Source: Rhizomicrobium sp.
GTDB lineage: Bacteria > Pseudomonadota > Alphaproteobacteria > Micropepsales > Micropepsaceae
Direction: 5' to 3'
DNA: 64,000 nt
Assembly (NCBI GenBank): GCA_037200385.1
Contig: JBBCGL010000001.1
Location: forward strand, 930,001-994,000
Shown here: piece by piece, positions 1 to 8,262 of the stretch
Layout: every line of letters starts with the position of its first letter
Position numbering within the stretch: position 1 is the stretch's first letter
Notes under the pieces: generated by a model
Seen by the model: the letters and a program-made list of their open reading frames with translations, nothing else
Told to the model about the DNA's origin: nothing
Databases searched by the model: none
Position numbers and translations under genes: made by a program

Positions 1-302
1 CAGGCGAAGCCGTATTTCGCTTCCCACGACGCGTCGTCGGTGACGAAGAACACGATCGCCTCGATGAATGCGACGATGCTGGGAATGAAGGTCCAGCAGA
101 ACAAGAGATAGAAAATCCCCCACCACTGACCGAGATAGAAACGGTGGACGCCCAGGCCGCCGAGGAACAGCGCGAGCACGCCGGCCACGACCTTGCTCTT
201 GCCCGGACCGCCGCCGGGGGCGCCGCGCTGCCGCGCGCCACAGGACGGACAAGCCGTCGCCGTCTCATGGATTTCCTTGCCGCAGCCCCTGCAATAGACC
301 AT
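1..302 (-). CDS. TM2 domain membrane protein with N-terminal zinc ribbon (3' end outside window)
   Basis: The first 100 codons are present; the gene runs off the left edge. Residues 4-21 form a zinc ribbon with CRGC and CPSC pairs (Cys4, Cys7, Cys18, Cys21). After a Gly/Pro-rich linker, two hydrophobic segments (about 38-58 and 62-87) carry the TM2 signature GGLGVHRFYLG at 48-58. TM2 proteins are small double-spanning membrane proteins whose bacterial role is not settled, so no reaction is proposed. The ATG at 302 gives the intact ribbon right at the N-terminus. The next gene is divergent. Confidence 0.85.
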   Translation of the reverse strand, partial: MVYCRGCGKEIHETATACPSCGARQRGAPGGGPGKSKVVAGVLALFLGGLGVHRFYLGQWWGIFYLLFCWTFIPSIVAFIEAIVFFVTDDASWEAKYGFA

Positions 303-492
303 TCCCACGACGCCCTCCCGAGTCTCAAGCCCGCGAAACTTATAGCAGCAGCGACCGGCGGCCGCGCATTGTTTTTCCCATCGCCGGCGATCTCTTCCCG
401 AGCACCGGTCAGTTCTGTATTCGGACGAAGATTTTTCTTGCGAATCCAGTATTCGATGGCACCTTAGCCCGTGGGGATCGGGGGGTATCATC

Positions 493-1875
493 ATGGACAT
501 CAGAGACTATCCAACCAGCCGGCGCGCCGTGCTCGGCGGGCTCGCGGCGCTGGGCGCGGCTCCGTTCGTCCTGCGCGGCGCCTGGGCCTTCGCGACGGAT
601 GTCGACGTGATCATCGTCGGCGCCGGCGCCGCCGGCATCGGCGCGGCGATCGCGCTCAAGCAGGCCGGTCTCACCGCGAGGATACTGGAGGCCGACAATC
701 GTATCGGCGGCCGCGCCCTCACCGACACCACGACCTTCCGCGGCAAGGACGGCAAGGCCGTCCCCTTCGACATCGGCTGTGCCTGGATCCACCGCTTCGA
801 GACGGGCGATCCGTTCGCCGACTGGTCGCGCAAGCTGCATTTCGATACCCAGGCGCACGATCTGGGCGTCAACCGCCTGTTCTACGGCAAGACCCCCTAT
901 AGCGACCTGATGGTGCGCTTCCTCGACGAGGACGAGGACAAGGCGAAGAAGGCCTTCGCGGGCGCCGGCGACGTGCCCGCCAGCAGCGTCATCACCGATT
1001 GGGACAAGCCGATGGACGCGGCGGCGACCTATATGGGGCCGATGGACATGGGCGTCGATTTCGACTCGCTGTCGACCGCCGATTTCACCGCGATGGACGA
1101 ATACGATCCCAACTATCTGGTGCGCGAAGGCTATGGCACGCTGGTGAAGACCGTGGGATCGCAGAGCGGCCTCGACATCGTCCTGAACGCGCCGGTGACG
1201 GCGATCGATACCGGCGGCAGCGGCGTCAAGGTGACGATCGGCGGACGGCATCCCGGCGCGCTGACCGCGCGGGCGGTCATCGTGACGGTGTCGACCGGCG
1301 TGCTGGCGTCCGGCGCGATCCGCTTTCCCGCCGGCCTGCCCCCGGCGACGCAGGACGCCATCGGCGATGTGCCCATGGGATTGCTGGCGAAGATCCCGCT
1401 GCAGATCCCGGGCATCAGCCATTATCTCGACGGCGTGCAACCCTACTACAACCTGCTGCAGGAGAATGCCGGTCTCGACGACATCTATTTCCTGGCCTGG
1501 CCTTGGAACAGCGATCTCATGGTCGGATTCGTCGGCGGCAAGTTCGGCTGGGACCTGTCGCGCAAGGGCCAGGCCGCTGCCATCGCCTATGCCAAGGACA
1601 AACTCTCCAACATCTTCGGCAGCGATATCAAGCGCCGCGTGCGGCGCGGGCTGCTGACGCCGTGGGCAACCAACCCGCTGGCGCGCGGCGCCTATTCCGC
1701 AGCCAGGCCCGGCAAGCATGCGAGCCGCGCCGTCCTCGCCCAGCCCGTGCACAGCCGCTTGTTCTTCGCGGGCGAAGCGACCGCGCCCGGCGGCATGTTC
1801 GCGACCTGCAGCGGCGCCTATAGCGCGGGCACGCAGGCCGCGTCGCGCATTGCGGCGTTGTTGAAGGCAGGCTGA
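493..1875 (+). CDS. exported flavin-dependent amine oxidase (FAD/NAD(P)-binding)
   Basis: 460 aa. The N-terminus has a twin Arg (SRRAVLGG) followed by a hydrophobic stretch ending near AWA at 30-32, which looks like a Tat signal of an FAD enzyme folded before export; the match to the Tat consensus is loose. Residues 36-77 are a Rossmann FAD site (VGAGAAGIG, then EADNRIGGRA), and the C-terminus has the closing FAD motif FFAGEATAPGG. This architecture is that of the flavin monoamine oxidase / polyamine oxidase superfamily, which oxidises primary or secondary amines and releases H2O2. The substrate cannot be read from the sequence. A G-rich ribosome site precedes the ATG. It stands alone and converges on the kinase gene. 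Confidence 0.85.
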   Translation: MDIRDYPTSRRAVLGGLAALGAAPFVLRGAWAFATDVDVIIVGAGAAGIGAAIALKQAGLTARILEADNRIGGRALTDTTTFRGKDGKAVPFDIGCAWIHRFETGDPFADWSRKLHFDTQAHDLGVNRLFYGKTPYSDLMVRFLDEDEDKAKKAFAGAGDVPASSVITDWDKPMDAAATYMGPMDMGVDFDSLSTADFTAMDEYDPNYLVREGYGTLVKTVGSQSGLDIVLNAPVTAIDTGGSGVKVTIGGRHPGALTARAVIVTVSTGVLASGAIRFPAGLPPATQDAIGDVPMGLLAKIPLQIPGISHYLDGVQPYYNLLQENAGLDDIYFLAWPWNSDLMVGFVGGKFGWDLSRKGQAAAIAYAKDKLSNIFGSDIKRRVRRGLLTPWATNPLARGAYSAARPGKHASRAVLAQPVHSRLFFAGEATAPGGMFATCSGAYSAGTQAASRIAALLKAG

Positions 1876-2016
1876 CGGGGGCTTTTGCCGCGGCGCGCCG
1901 TCCGAGCATCGTCCGTGTAGAGACGGGTCGGCCGGCGCCCGAAGTGCCTTACATCCATTGCAACCAAAGATTGTTCTGCGCGCAGACGTTCGCGCTGCCG
2001 CAAAGGACTTGGAGCC

Positions 2017-2727
2017 TCAGATGAAGGCGTTGTGCGTAATCGCGGTGCTGTAGCCGCTCGTGTCCTTCACGACCGCGACACGGGCACCCAATTGTCGCGC
2101 CAGCGCCTCGACGATGCTCGTTCCAAGGCCGAATTTCGGTTTTTCGTCGGACGCCGCGGCGCTTCCACAACCATTGTCGCGGACCGAGACGCGCCACGCG
2201 CCGGCACGGCTCTCGAACAAGATGCCGATCCGGCAGTCGGCGTCGTCCGGACCGAAAGCGTGCTTCAGCGCATTGATCACCAGTTCCGTCGCCATCAGGC
2301 CGATGCTGACCGCCTCATGCGCCGAAAGCACGCCCGCCTCGGCCTGCACGTCGAGACGGACCGGCTGCGCCTCGTCGACCAGCGACGCTTCCAGGCTCTC
2401 GCACAGCGCCGACAGATAAGGGCCGATCTCGACCGGCTCGCCGGTCTGGGACGCCTGCAACTGCTTTTGGACCGCAGCGATCGACATGATCCGGCCATGG
2501 GCGTCGCGAAGATGCAGCCGCGCCTCCTCGGACTGCGTCGTGCGCGCGCTCATCAGAAGAATGCTGGCCACGATCTGCAGGCTGTTGCCCACGCGGTGCT
2601 GCATCTCCTGCAGCAGCACGTCCTTGTGCTTCAACAGAATCTGCACCTCGCGCTCGGGAACCGGGATCACGCATGCGGTGTTCAGCAACATGCTGCATTC
2701 GACGGCAGCGGTGAAAGAACTGTTCAT
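2017..2727 (-). CDS. orphan sensor histidine kinase, HisKA_2/HWE-like, no sensor domain
   Basis: 236 aa. A phosphoacceptor helix of the HisKA_2 kind begins around residue 39 with His44 in MQHRVGNSLQ, followed by an HATPase domain with N-box ELVINALKHAF, G1 box VRDNGCG and G2 box GLGTSIVEALA. There is no transmembrane segment or PAS/GAF domain in the 35 residues before the H-box, so input must come from a partner or in trans. Kinases of this family often serve the alphaproteobacterial general stress response or light/blue-light pathways, but no response regulator lies beside it. GGAGGG precedes the ATG. The small membrane protein just upstream is transcribed in the same direction and may be co-transcribed. 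Confidence 0.85.
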   Translation of the reverse strand: MNSSFTAAVECSMLLNTACVIPVPEREVQILLKHKDVLLQEMQHRVGNSLQIVASILLMSARTTQSEEARLHLRDAHGRIMSIAAVQKQLQASQTGEPVEIGPYLSALCESLEASLVDEAQPVRLDVQAEAGVLSAHEAVSIGLMATELVINALKHAFGPDDADCRIGILFESRAGAWRVSVRDNGCGSAAASDEKPKFGLGTSIVEALARQLGARVAVVKDTSGYSTAITHNAFI

Positions 2728-2762
2728 TGGAGCCCTCCAACAGTCGTCATTTCAGGCCGGCG

Positions 2763-2972
2763 CTACCAATAGTCGGGCGGTCTGTATTTCAGGGCGTGGT
2801 TCTCCACGGTCAGTTCGGCGAGCACATGCCGGAGCCGAAGGTTTTCCCGCTCCAGAGTCGCCGCGCTGTCGGCGTGTTTTTGCCGCCTGGCATGCGTTCC
2901 ATTGCCTTTTTTTGCCTGCCAGAAGAGCACGACGATCGCGATGAGGCCGACGATCCAGTAGAGCGGAGTCAT
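2763..2972 (-). CDS. small membrane protein with coiled-coil tail (PspB-like shape)
   Basis: 69 aa. Residues 3-19 form one hydrophobic segment (LYWIVGLIAIVVLFW), followed by a basic stretch and a heptad-like charged helix (LERENLRLRHVLAELTVENHAL). This is the shape of phage-shock PspB and of the small anchored coiled-coil proteins found beside signalling genes, but there is no sequence-level proof of PspB identity and no pspA or pspC nearby. A good ribosome site (GGGAGAAC) precedes the ATG at 2972. It ends 36 bp before the orphan histidine kinase start, same strand, which suggests co-expression. I cannot assign a function. Confidence 0.6.
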   Translation of the reverse strand: MTPLYWIVGLIAIVVLFWQAKKGNGTHARRQKHADSAATLERENLRLRHVLAELTVENHALKYRPPDYW

Positions 2973-3171
2973 GGCTGTTCTCCCGTGCGACGCCGGACAA
3001 GACGACCTTCGTCAGCCTACGGAATGGATTGCTCCGCCGAACCGACATCCGACCCTATGCAGTTCTCGGCATCGCGTCTGGTCAATATAGCTCAATGCGC
3101 ATAACGTTCCTCGAATAAGATGGGATTCGACATAGTTCGACGGGGACATTTGGAACGATGCTGGGGCGGCC

Positions 3172-3876
3172 TTGAAAGGAAAACAGGCCCGCGTGACGAC
3201 GAAGAAGAAACAATCATTCGATCCGCTCACGTTTCTCGCCAAGGCGGGGGTCGGCAGAGTCATGTCCAAATATCGCCAGCACGAGATTCTGTTCTCGCAG
3301 GGCGATGCCGCGAACGCAGTGTTCTACATCCAGAAAGGCAAGGTGAAGATCGCCGTGGTGTCCTCGCAGGGCAAGGAAGCCGTCGTCTCGATCCTGGGTC
3401 CGGACGAGTTCTGCGGCGAGGGTTGCCTGACCGGGCAGACGCGGCGCATGGCGACCGCCTCGGCGATGACCGATTGCGAGATCATGCGGATCGAGAAAGC
3501 CGCGATCGTGCGGGTGATCCATGAGGAGATCACGTTCTCCGAGATGTTCGTGTCGCACATCCTGATGCGCGCCCAGCGCGTGGAGGAGGATCTGGTCGAT
3601 CAGCTGTTCAACTCGAGCGAAAAGCGCCTGGCGCGTGCCCTGCTCCTATTGGCGAATTTCGGCAAGGAAGGCCGGCCCGAGCCGGTGATCGCCAAGATCA
3701 GCCAGGCGACGCTGGCGGAGATGATCGGAACGACCCGCTCCCGCGTCAGCTTCTTCATGAACAAGTTCCGCAAGCTCGGCTTCATCAAATACAACGGCCA
3801 TCTGGAAATCCACAGCTCGCTGCTGAGCGTCGTCCTGAACGACCAGCCCCGCAATACGGAAGAAGATCCGCGCTGA
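3172..3876 (+). CDS. Crp/Fnr family transcriptional regulator
   Basis: 234 aa from a TTG start; a GTG at 3193 (227 aa) is an equally plausible start with AAGGA further upstream. Residues about 30-125 form the cyclic-nucleotide-binding-type beta-roll (EILFSQGDAANAVFYIQKGKVKI; GPDEFCGEGCL). After the dimerisation helix comes a winged helix-turn-helix (ATLAEMIGTTRSRVSFFMNKFRKLGFI). The N-terminal cysteine cluster of oxygen-sensing Fnr is absent, so it is not a 4Fe-4S Fnr. The effector is unknown. It is flanked by unrelated genes and its targets cannot be read from context. Confidence 0.9.
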   Translation: MKGKQARVTTKKKQSFDPLTFLAKAGVGRVMSKYRQHEILFSQGDAANAVFYIQKGKVKIAVVSSQGKEAVVSILGPDEFCGEGCLTGQTRRMATASAMTDCEIMRIEKAAIVRVIHEEITFSEMFVSHILMRAQRVEEDLVDQLFNSSEKRLARALLLLANFGKEGRPEPVIAKISQATLAEMIGTTRSRVSFFMNKFRKLGFIKYNGHLEIHSSLLSVVLNDQPRNTEEDPR

Positions 3877-3955
3877 GTTGCGGACCGGTCCATCCCGGCC
3901 GGCATCGACGGGGTGAACAATCACGCCTTACTTCAACGGCAGGAGCAGACGTCAC

Positions 3956-3986
3956 CTGGGTGGCGCGCATTCGCGGGCCATGACAA
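3956..3986 (+). repeat. solo arm of the 31-bp inverted-repeat element
   Basis: These 31 bases match the right arm of the element at 51473-51605 with a single mismatch (a G for C in the left half of its internal palindrome). The arm is itself palindromic around GCATTCGC. It lies in the 181-bp spacer between the Crp/Fnr gene and the AT-rich membrane protein gene. I see no second arm here, so it is a remnant or a single-unit REP-like copy. Confidence 0.75.
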
Positions 3987-4057
3987 GTTCTTGGTGACTC
4001 CATCTGATCACGACAGTCACTTAGACCGCCTCACAAACCCATCGACCCGTTGCGCGG

Positions 4058-5071
4058 CTAATGAATGTCGTTCTTGCGATCGTCTTTCCCAGCCATGAAA
4101 ACCGCGACGACCTTCGCGAATGTCGACACGAAGAAAATGCAAATCATGATTCGGAATGCGAGCGCAGAAACCTGCATCAAGCGCCCCGGATAAATAGGAG
4201 GATACAGGCCGCTCGGAACGAAATCGGATAAGCCGAACGGCAACAAATCGATCAGCTGGAGCAGGAGGAATTTGAACGCGTTGGCCAAAGTCGCCGGATA
4301 AGACAGCCCGTTTTGCAATGCCTCCGTATAATAGAAGAAAAAGACGGCGCCGCTCGATAGCAAGGTCAGCCCGATGAGGAACGCGATATTCCAGAGCAGG
4401 AATTTGATTTTCTCGGCGAAGCTGCCCTTTGCGGCTATCTCTATCGGTTCAGCTATGACGAGGAAATAACCATCGGGAGCTTGCATGCCGTCGCCGCCGC
4501 GAAATGGCACAAGGTCTTCCGCTTCGAAAACCGCATATGACTGGCGCACCATGTTTTCGATTTCTCTTGGCGGATGACCCTCACCCTCAAATCGTCGGAA
4601 ATTGTATTTGTTTCTTGCCGTGTCGGCTTGGATGAGAAACGGTCGCCATGTTGGCCAAGCCTCCTCATCCCCATAAGAGAACAGTTTATTTATGACAAAT
4701 TGGTCGATGATCGCGCGCCGCCAAGTGAAGACATTGGAATACGTGAAGGAGGCCAGGAAAAAGGCGAAAGTCGCTGCGAGCTGAAGCGATCTCCAAGATA
4801 TCGGGTCCACATACCCCTTCACGGCGAAGTGAGACAGGTAGAAAAAAAAGCTCAGGCTCATCATGCAAAGGCCGGCCACCACGAACAAATAGAACGCGGC
4901 AATTGATCGGCCGGAGAAACCGATGACTGCCGTTTGGCCGAGCATATATCGCCCTCTATGGAGCAAGGGCAGGGAGGAATGTTTGATATATTGCCGACGA
5001 AGGATCAGGAGTAACGCGACAGTCGCCAAGAAGGTGCTGGACACCATAATGTAGAAATCGGCTATCGACAT
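4058..5071 (-). CDS. multi-pass membrane protein of unknown function, AT-richer than neighbours
   Basis: 337 aa. Hydrophobic segments appear near residues 5-24, 55-80, 98-112, 222-250 and 305-328. Between them, at about 120-215, lies a hydrophilic soluble region. A semi-hydrophobic stretch (LLLQLIDLLPFGLSDFVP) near 273-293 looks like a re-entrant or amphipathic loop. The base composition is visibly less GC-rich and codons such as ATA, TTT and AAA are common, unlike the flanking genes, which suggests recent acquisition. I do not recognise the family. No clear ribosome site precedes the ATG. It has no same-strand partner. Confidence 0.6.
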   Translation of the reverse strand: MSIADFYIMVSSTFLATVALLLILRRQYIKHSSLPLLHRGRYMLGQTAVIGFSGRSIAAFYLFVVAGLCMMSLSFFFYLSHFAVKGYVDPISWRSLQLAATFAFFLASFTYSNVFTWRRAIIDQFVINKLFSYGDEEAWPTWRPFLIQADTARNKYNFRRFEGEGHPPREIENMVRQSYAVFEAEDLVPFRGGDGMQAPDGYFLVIAEPIEIAAKGSFAEKIKFLLWNIAFLIGLTLLSSGAVFFFYYTEALQNGLSYPATLANAFKFLLLQLIDLLPFGLSDFVPSGLYPPIYPGRLMQVSALAFRIMICIFFVSTFAKVVAVFMAGKDDRKNDIH

Positions 5072-5194
5072 TCGTATTGGACCGTCACCAGCACGGGACG
5101 ATTTCTATATTTTGATGTCCTCTTTGGCAACGCAACCGGTTTCCTGCTTCCGAGCGATGCGTAAGCATGGGATTCTGTCGATGCACGGAACGGG

Positions 5195-5350
5195 TTGAAA
5201 CAATATCCGGCATTCTGGCTCGTCATCCCTATGAGCGTCGCCTTTTTTGCGGTCCTTATCGCGGTTGAAGATTGGAGATATGCCCGGGTGCGCCCACCCG
5301 AAGCACATGGCAAAACAGCGGCCTACATTTCTGTGGGCCGCTGTTTCTAA
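5195..5350 (+). CDS. possible tiny membrane protein or gene remnant
   Basis: An open frame of 51 codons from a TTG reads a plausible single transmembrane helix (PAFWLVIPMSVAFFAVLIAV) and then a charged tail. It lies in the 301-bp spacer between the AT-rich membrane protein and rpsI, and its last codons overlap the rpsI terminator hairpin. There is no good ribosome site. It could be the tail of a decayed membrane protein gene or chance; there is no independent support. Confidence 0.2.
   Translation: MKQYPAFWLVIPMSVAFFAVLIAVEDWRYARVRPPEAHGKTAAYISVGRCF
5312..5346 (-). terminator. rho-independent terminator of rplM-rpsI
   Basis: A perfect 11-bp stem (AAACAGCGGCC / GGCCGCTGTTT) with a 12-base loop lies 27 bases downstream of the rpsI stop. 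Read on the minus strand, the stem ends in a short T run (TTTT). Confidence 0.85.
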
Positions 5351-5372
5351 ACGATAAACTGAACGTTCCGGA

Positions 5373-5867
5373 TCAGCGCTTCGAGAACTGGAAGCTGCGG
5401 CGGGCCTTGGGGCGGCCGTACTTCTTGCGCTCGACGGCGCGCGGATCGCGCGTCAGGAAGCCGCCCGGCTTCAGGGCCGCGCGCAGCGACGGCTCATAGG
5501 CCACCAGCGCGCGGGAGATGCCGTGGCGCACCGCGCCGGCCTGGCCCGACAGACCGCCGCCGACCACCGTCACCACCACGTCGAACTGCCCATCGCGCGC
5601 CGCCGCGATCAGCGGCTGGCGCAGGATCATGCGCAGCACCGGGCGCGCGAAATACACCTTCTCGTCGCGGCCGTTGACCGTGATCGTGCCGCGGCCCGGC
5701 TTGATCCAGACGCGGGCGACCGCGTTCTTGCGGCGGCCGGTGGCATAGGCGCGGCCCTTGGAGTCGCGATTGGACTTGGGCGCCTCGCCGGCATCCGCCT
5801 TCTCCGGCACCTTCGCCTTGATCAGCGTGGACTTGAGTTCGCCGAAGCTCTTTACGTCTTCCGCCAT
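5373..5867 (-). CDS. rpsI: 30S ribosomal protein S9 (uS9)
   Basis: 164 aa. The conserved S9 core starts near residue 39 ([21 protein letters not shown]) and ends with the basic C-terminal tail that reaches the P-site tRNA ([17 protein letters not shown]). The first roughly 36 residues are an extension compared with the 130-residue E. coli protein, as is common in alphaproteobacteria. It follows rplM by only 4 bases, the usual L13-S9 operon, and is closed by a strong terminator. Confidence 0.98.
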   Translation of the reverse strand: MAEDVKSFGELKSTLIKAKVPEKADAGEAPKSNRDSKGRAYATGRRKNAVARVWIKPGRGTITVNGRDEKVYFARPVLRMILRQPLIAAARDGQFDVVVTVVGGGLSGQAGAVRHGISRALVAYEPSLRAALKPGGFLTRDPRAVERKKYGRPKARRSFQFSKR

Positions 5868-5871
5868 GAGC

Positions 5872-6345
5872 CTAGCTCGCCTTCTTGTAGTTGGTGTTCT
5901 TGGGATTCATCTTGCCGATGTCGAGGGCTTCGGGCTTCTGCGCCTCGTGATCGTGCGTCGGCCCCGGGAAGACGCGCAGATTGGCGAGCTGGCGCCGGCC
6001 CAGCGGGCCGCGCGGCAGCATGCGCTCGACCGCCTTGTGCAGCACGCGCTCGGGGAACTTGCCGCGCATGATCTGTCCGGCGGTCCGTTCCTTGATGCCG
6101 CCGATATAGCCGGTGTGGTGGTAGTAGGTCTTGTCCTTCATCTTGTTGCCGGTGAGGACGATCTTGGCCGCGTTGATCACGACGATGTTGTCGCCGCAGT
6201 CCATATGGGGCGTGAAGGTGGTCTTGTGCTTGCCGCGCAGGCGCAGCGCGAGGATCGAGGCGAGCCGGCCGACGACGAGACCTTCGGCGTCGACCAGGAT
6301 CCACTTCTTCTCGATCTCGGACGGCTTGGCCGAGTAGGTTTTCAT
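5872..6345 (-). CDS. rplM: 50S ribosomal protein L13 (uL13)
   Basis: 157 aa, full length for the family. It begins [15 protein letters not shown] and contains the conserved core [25 protein letters not shown] and [14 protein letters not shown]. It is a primary 23S rRNA-binding protein of the large subunit. It is first in the rplM-rpsI operon, with a near-consensus promoter about 40 bases upstream and AGGGGAC-like ribosome site just before the ATG. Confidence 0.98.
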   Translation of the reverse strand: MKTYSAKPSEIEKKWILVDAEGLVVGRLASILALRLRGKHKTTFTPHMDCGDNIVVINAAKIVLTGNKMKDKTYYHHTGYIGGIKERTAGQIMRGKFPERVLHKAVERMLPRGPLGRRQLANLRVFPGPTHDHEAQKPEALDIGKMNPKNTNYKKAS

Positions 6346-6381
6346 GAGGGGACCTGTTTGGAAAATGCTGTTCGGGCCGCG

Positions 6382-6410
6382 CTAATACGTGCCGGCCACG
6401 CGGTGGTCAA
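6382..6410 (-). promoter_or_regulatory. sigma70-type promoter of rplM-rpsI
   Basis: On the minus strand, TTGACC (6410-6405) and TATTAG (6387-6382) are separated by exactly 17 bases. This places the transcription start roughly 30 bases before the rplM ATG. Confidence 0.65.
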
Positions 6411-6443
6411 GCGAAAACCGCGATTTTGCTCGATTTTTCCTAT

Positions 6444-6461
6444 GCGGTATTATAATACCGC
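6444..6461. promoter_or_regulatory. perfect 18-bp palindrome, possible operator
   Basis: GCGGTATTATAATACCGC is a perfect palindrome with a consensus TATAAT at its centre on both strands. It lies about 35 bp upstream of the rplM -35 box. No matching -35 box is obvious for either direction. It could be a binding site for a dimeric regulator of the ribosomal operon. Confidence 0.4.
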
Positions 6462-6496
6462 TCCCCCGAGGGGCCTTTATGCCGACTCCAAACGAA

Positions 6497-6524
6497 AAGG
6501 CCCGGCGGGGGGCAGCCGGGCCTT
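6497..6524 (-). terminator. rho-independent terminator of the PRC-barrel gene
   Basis: A perfect 9-bp stem (AAGGCCCGG / CCGGGCCTT) with a 10-base loop lies 24 bases beyond the PRC-barrel stop; the minus-strand tail is TTTTCG. Confidence 0.8.
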
Positions 6525-6548
6525 CTCTCACAACTGGCTTGGGGGGGC

Positions 6549-6917
6549 CTACCAGTCGCGTTTGATGTTGAAGTAATTGTACGACGTCTCGCGGATCTTG
6601 CCGAAATCGCCATCGCTCTTGGTGAGGTCCTCGAGCCGATAGGTCGGCGCCTTGGAGATCACGTCCTGCGCGACGGGAACGACATAGCCGCCCTTGTCCT
6701 TGCTGTAGTCCAGCATCGACCACGGAACCGGAAAGTACTTCTCGCCGACGCCGAGCACGCCGCCCTGACCGAGCGCGGCGAACATGATCTTGTCCGATTG
6801 CTTGTCGAGCACGATGTCCTCGACATGCCCGATCTTCTCGCCGGCCTGGTCATAGACCGACGTGCCCTTGACCTTGGAAGCGAGGATTGCGCTGGTGTGG
6901 CCACTCGATGTTGTCAT
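6549..6917 (-). CDS. PRC-barrel domain protein
   Basis: 122 aa, starting at the ATG at 6917, which has AAGGGAGA upstream. A PRC-barrel fold occupies about residues 10-85 (ASKVKGTSVYDQAGEKIGHVEDIVLDK ... PVPWSMLDY, shown in part). The C-terminal 35 residues are polar and aromatic. Stand-alone PRC-barrel proteins are soluble, often stress-linked, and have no known catalytic activity; the partner is unknown. It is monocistronic: a terminator follows and the upstream gene is divergent. Confidence 0.85.
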   Translation of the reverse strand: MTTSSGHTSAILASKVKGTSVYDQAGEKIGHVEDIVLDKQSDKIMFAALGQGGVLGVGEKYFPVPWSMLDYSKDKGGYVVPVAQDVISKAPTYRLEDLTKSDGDFGKIRETSYNYFNIKRDW

Positions 6918-7142
6918 GCAGTGTCTCCCTTGGGATGCATGGCGTGAACGCCGCTTCCAACCCTTCGTTCCTGTGCATCGCAGGTTCCGCTGGCGGCGAA
7001 GCGGTTCCGGTTCGCGTCGGCGATTTTCGTGCCGCGGCGGGTCTTCGCCGCCGCGACGGCGCCCGCGGGGACGCCGCCGTCGGCGAGACGGACGGTGGCC
7101 GCCGGGTGGCGGCGGCGGCGCAAAACACCTATATATCGGTCC

Positions 7143-7946
7143 ATGAACGCTCCGATCTCCGAACCGCTCGTCCTTGCCGCCCAGGCCGAAGGCGTCCTCA
7201 CCTTGACCCTGAACCGGACCGCCGCGCGCAATGCGCTGAGCCGGGGTTTGATGGCGGCGCTCCAGGCCGCGCTGGAGGATGCCGCCGCCGAGACATCCGT
7301 GCGCGTCGTCGTGATCGCCGCCGAGGGACCCGCCTTCTCGTCCGGCCACGACCTCAAGGAGATGACGGCCCACCGCGCCGACGCCGACCAGGGCAAGGCG
7401 TTCTTCGCGGCGCTGTTCGCACAATGCTCGCGATTGATGCAGACCATCGTCCGCCATCCCAAGCCGGTGATCGCACAGGTCCAGGGCGTCGCGACCGCGG
7501 CCGGCTGCCAGCTGGTCGCGAGCTGCGATCTCGCCGTCGCCTCGTCGACCGCGCATTTCGCGACGCCGGGCGTGAACATCGGCCTGTTCTGCTCGACCCC
7601 GATGGTGGCGCTGTCGCGCAACGTGGCGCGCAAGCATGCGATGGAGATGCTGCTGACCGGCGAGATGATCGCCGCCGAGGAAGCTCGCCGCATCGGCCTC
7701 ATCAACCGCGTCGTCGCGCCGGAAGCTCTCGCGGCCGAGACGCAGGCGCTCGCCGCGCTGGTCGCGACCAAGCCGCACGGCACGCTGAAGCTCGGCAAGG
7801 AGGCGTTCTATCGTCAGGTCGAGATGCCGCTGGCTGAAGCCTACGACTATGCCGGCCAAGTCATGACCTTGAACATGCTGGCGGCGGAGGCCAAGGAAGG
7901 CATCGGCGCCTTCGTGGAGAAGCGCGAACCGAAATGGCCGGAGTGA
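7143..7946 (+). CDS. enoyl-CoA hydratase/isomerase family protein (ECHDC3-like)
   Basis: 267 aa, a full crotonase-fold protein. The first oxyanion region reads AFSSGHDLKEM at about 64-74, the HDLKEM form typical of the ECHDC3 subgroup; the second oxyanion helix is GVATAAGCQLVASCDLAVAS. Family members hydrate 2-enoyl-CoAs, but the ECHDC3 group is poorly characterised and the usual catalytic Glu pair is not evident, so the substrate is unassigned. No good ribosome site precedes the ATG at 7143. Its stop is one base before the start of the small membrane protein, so the genes are probably co-transcribed. Confidence 0.85.
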   Translation: MNAPISEPLVLAAQAEGVLTLTLNRTAARNALSRGLMAALQAALEDAAAETSVRVVVIAAEGPAFSSGHDLKEMTAHRADADQGKAFFAALFAQCSRLMQTIVRHPKPVIAQVQGVATAAGCQLVASCDLAVASSTAHFATPGVNIGLFCSTPMVALSRNVARKHAMEMLLTGEMIAAEEARRIGLINRVVAPEALAAETQALAALVATKPHGTLKLGKEAFYRQVEMPLAEAYDYAGQVMTLNMLAAEAKEGIGAFVEKREPKWPE

Positions 7947-7947
7947 C

Positions 7948-8238
7948 GTGAAGGATCCCGTTCTCGTCCCGCTCGCGGTCGTCTTCGTGCTTCTCGGTGC
8001 GAGTGCCGTGTATTTCCTGGTGCGCGGCCTTCGCAAGGGTCGCTTCGCGGACCGCTTCGCCATTCTTGCGGCGCACCGTGCCTTGCGGATTCCGAACCGA
8101 GCCGTTTCAGAGGGCTACGAGCCGGGCTACAGCTACCGTGACCGCGACGGGGTCGGCTTCTGGCTGGGGGCCGCAGTGCAGGCGTTGATCTTGGTCATCT
8201 GCGCGACCATGTTCATCGTGCTGGTGGCCGCGCCCTGA
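7948..8238 (+). CDS. small two-helix membrane protein, paralogue A
   Basis: 96 aa from a GTG start one base after the upstream stop. It has a hydrophobic segment at about 5-25 (VLVPLAVVFVLLGASAVYFLV), a basic loop starting RGLRKGR, and a second segment at 72-94. It is clearly homologous to the next gene: both start MKDPVLV, share YFLVRGLR near residue 22, and end in a hydrophobic helix closing AP. I recognise no family. The inferred topology is two membrane passes with a soluble loop of about 45 residues. The pair sits between an enoyl-CoA hydratase and a CoA-binding protein. Confidence 0.65.
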   Translation: MKDPVLVPLAVVFVLLGASAVYFLVRGLRKGRFADRFAILAAHRALRIPNRAVSEGYEPGYSYRDRDGVGFWLGAAVQALILVICATMFIVLVAAP

Positions 8239-8262
8239 TGCCAACCGAATGGCCCGCCTGAC

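Noticed and set aside
409-1752. A 447-codon open frame antisense to the amine oxidase
   Set aside because: It is a GC-driven shadow of a conserved gene, with no ribosome site or recognisable domain.
5062-5313. An 83-codon minus-strand frame upstream of the AT-rich membrane protein
   Set aside because: It overlaps the start of that gene, is rich in random Ser/Arg, and has no ribosome site or helix pattern.
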